Below, piece by piece: positions 27,113-27,343 of a stretch of 27,343 nt of DNA. The position numbers and the translations under genes are program-made. The DNA is from a bacterium (GTDB lineage Bacteria > Bacillota > Clostridia > Oscillospirales > Acutalibacteraceae): NCBI GenBank assembly GCA_004560045.1, contig SFWF01000013.1, forward strand, positions 1-27,343. The letters run 5' to 3'. Numbering within the stretch: position 1 is the stretch's first letter; each line of letters starts with the position of its first letter. The notes beneath the pieces were generated by a model. The model made no database searches, was not told the origin of the DNA, and saw only the letters and a list, made by a program, of their open reading frames with translations.

Positions 27113-27162
27113 ATCTCCGACGAGATCCCGCCTACGGCGATTTTGCGAAAAGCTCAGGATGA
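27113..27162. repeat. Triple-hairpin interspersed repeat (GTCATCCTGAGC type)
   Basis: Three mini-hairpins stand side by side: ATCTC-CGAC-GAGAT (27113-27126), CGCC-TAC-GGCG (27129-27139) and TTTT-GCG-AAAA (27141-27151), then GCTCAGGATGAC. On the other strand it begins GTCATCCTGAGC, a start I recall from intergenic repeats in many bacteria. Confidence 0.45.
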
Positions 27163-27182
27163 CCCGTCGGGGTAATAAACCT

Positions 27183-27206
27183 CCTACGGTTGCCGTAGGG
27201 TTTTGT
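27183..27206 (-). terminator. Hairpin downstream of the right-edge membrane protein gene
   Basis: CCTACGG-TTG-CCGTAGG is a perfect 7-bp stem about 15 bp after the stop of the partial gene at 27215. The following minus-strand sequence is only modestly T-rich, so the terminator call is tentative. Confidence 0.5.
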
Positions 27207-27214
27207 TGAATTTT

Positions 27215-27343
27215 TCAATATCCAAACAGGAGGGTTCCCACCCATACGCTCTTACAAATCAGAAAACGCCATCGCCGATTTTTTACTTTTTTCTTGGTGA
27301 TGATAAACAATACAAAGGAGACCACACCGCTGACGATAGTGCC
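27215..27343 (-). CDS. C-terminal end of a membrane protein (5' truncated by window)
   Basis: The minus-strand frame is open from the window edge through 42 residues to TGA (complement 27215-27217). It reads as a hydrophobic helix (G-T-I-V-S-G-V-V-S-F-V-L-F-I-I), a basic cytoplasmic stretch (T-K-K-K-V-K-N-R-R-W-R), and a second, weaker hydrophobic run ending L-F-G-Y. This positive-inside pattern supports a real membrane protein end. The family cannot be recognised from the fragment. It would run towards rpoB but is followed by a hairpin and 380 bp of repeats. Confidence 0.5.
   Translation of the reverse strand, partial: GTIVSGVVSFVLFIITKKKVKNRRWRFLICKSVWVGTLLFGY

Noticed and set aside
26889..27162. 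CRISPR array made of short repeats upstream of rpoB
   Set aside because: The units are different palindromes, not one repeat with regular spacers, and no cas genes are nearby.

Overview
This 27.3 kb window looks like a chromosomal segment of an anaerobic, gut-type Clostridia (Firmicutes), plausibly Oscillospirales/Ruminococcaceae-like. The signs are a T-box leader, near-consensus TTGACA/TATAAT promoters with AGGAGG ribosome sites, a Bacillus/Clostridium-type S12, an RpoBC-StrA-Fus-Tuf core, and short palindromic intergenic repeats of a kind I recall from such genomes. The lineage is inference; no rRNA gene is present. Apart from the left-edge fragment, every confident gene lies on the minus strand, so transcription runs from high to low coordinates.

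Left edge (1-755): the 3' end of a plus-strand sulfotransferase-like gene, its terminator, and 350 bp of mostly non-coding DNA ending in a strong shared terminator. Next (756-4915) is a large secreted protein with two beta-rich adhesin-like repeats, a dockerin-like module and two NodB polysaccharide deacetylase domains. It is driven by a perfect-spacing consensus promoter with a tandem 17-bp direct repeat upstream, followed by a 306-bp structured inverted-repeat element.

Amino-acid block (4916-8155): serA makes the serine precursor. ilvA (threonine/serine dehydratase) sits behind an isoleucine-type T-box, and ridA follows it. RidA clears the reactive enamines that IlvA releases, so the order makes metabolic sense.

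Sugar block (8165-14416): a GH42-like glycosidase with a coupled mini-ORF, a GH20-like hexosaminidase, a DgoK-type ketodeoxy-sugar kinase, and a protein fusing a sialidase-like (BNR/Asp-box) beta-propeller to a KDPG/KDPGal-type aldolase. None has a signal peptide, so the block suggests cytosolic breakdown of imported oligosaccharides with an acid sugar entering a kinase/aldolase route. The fusion is the most unusual protein here.

Information-processing block (14641-26832): tuf, fusA, rpsG, rpsL, rpoC and rpoB, with separate promoters for rpoBC, rpsL-rpsG-fusA and tuf. The usual rplJ-rplL upstream of rpoB and the L7Ae-like gene between rpoC and rpsL are both absent. rpoB has a structured leader of about 120 nt. 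The right edge (26833-27343) holds several families of palindromic repeat debris and the last 42 codons of a membrane protein.
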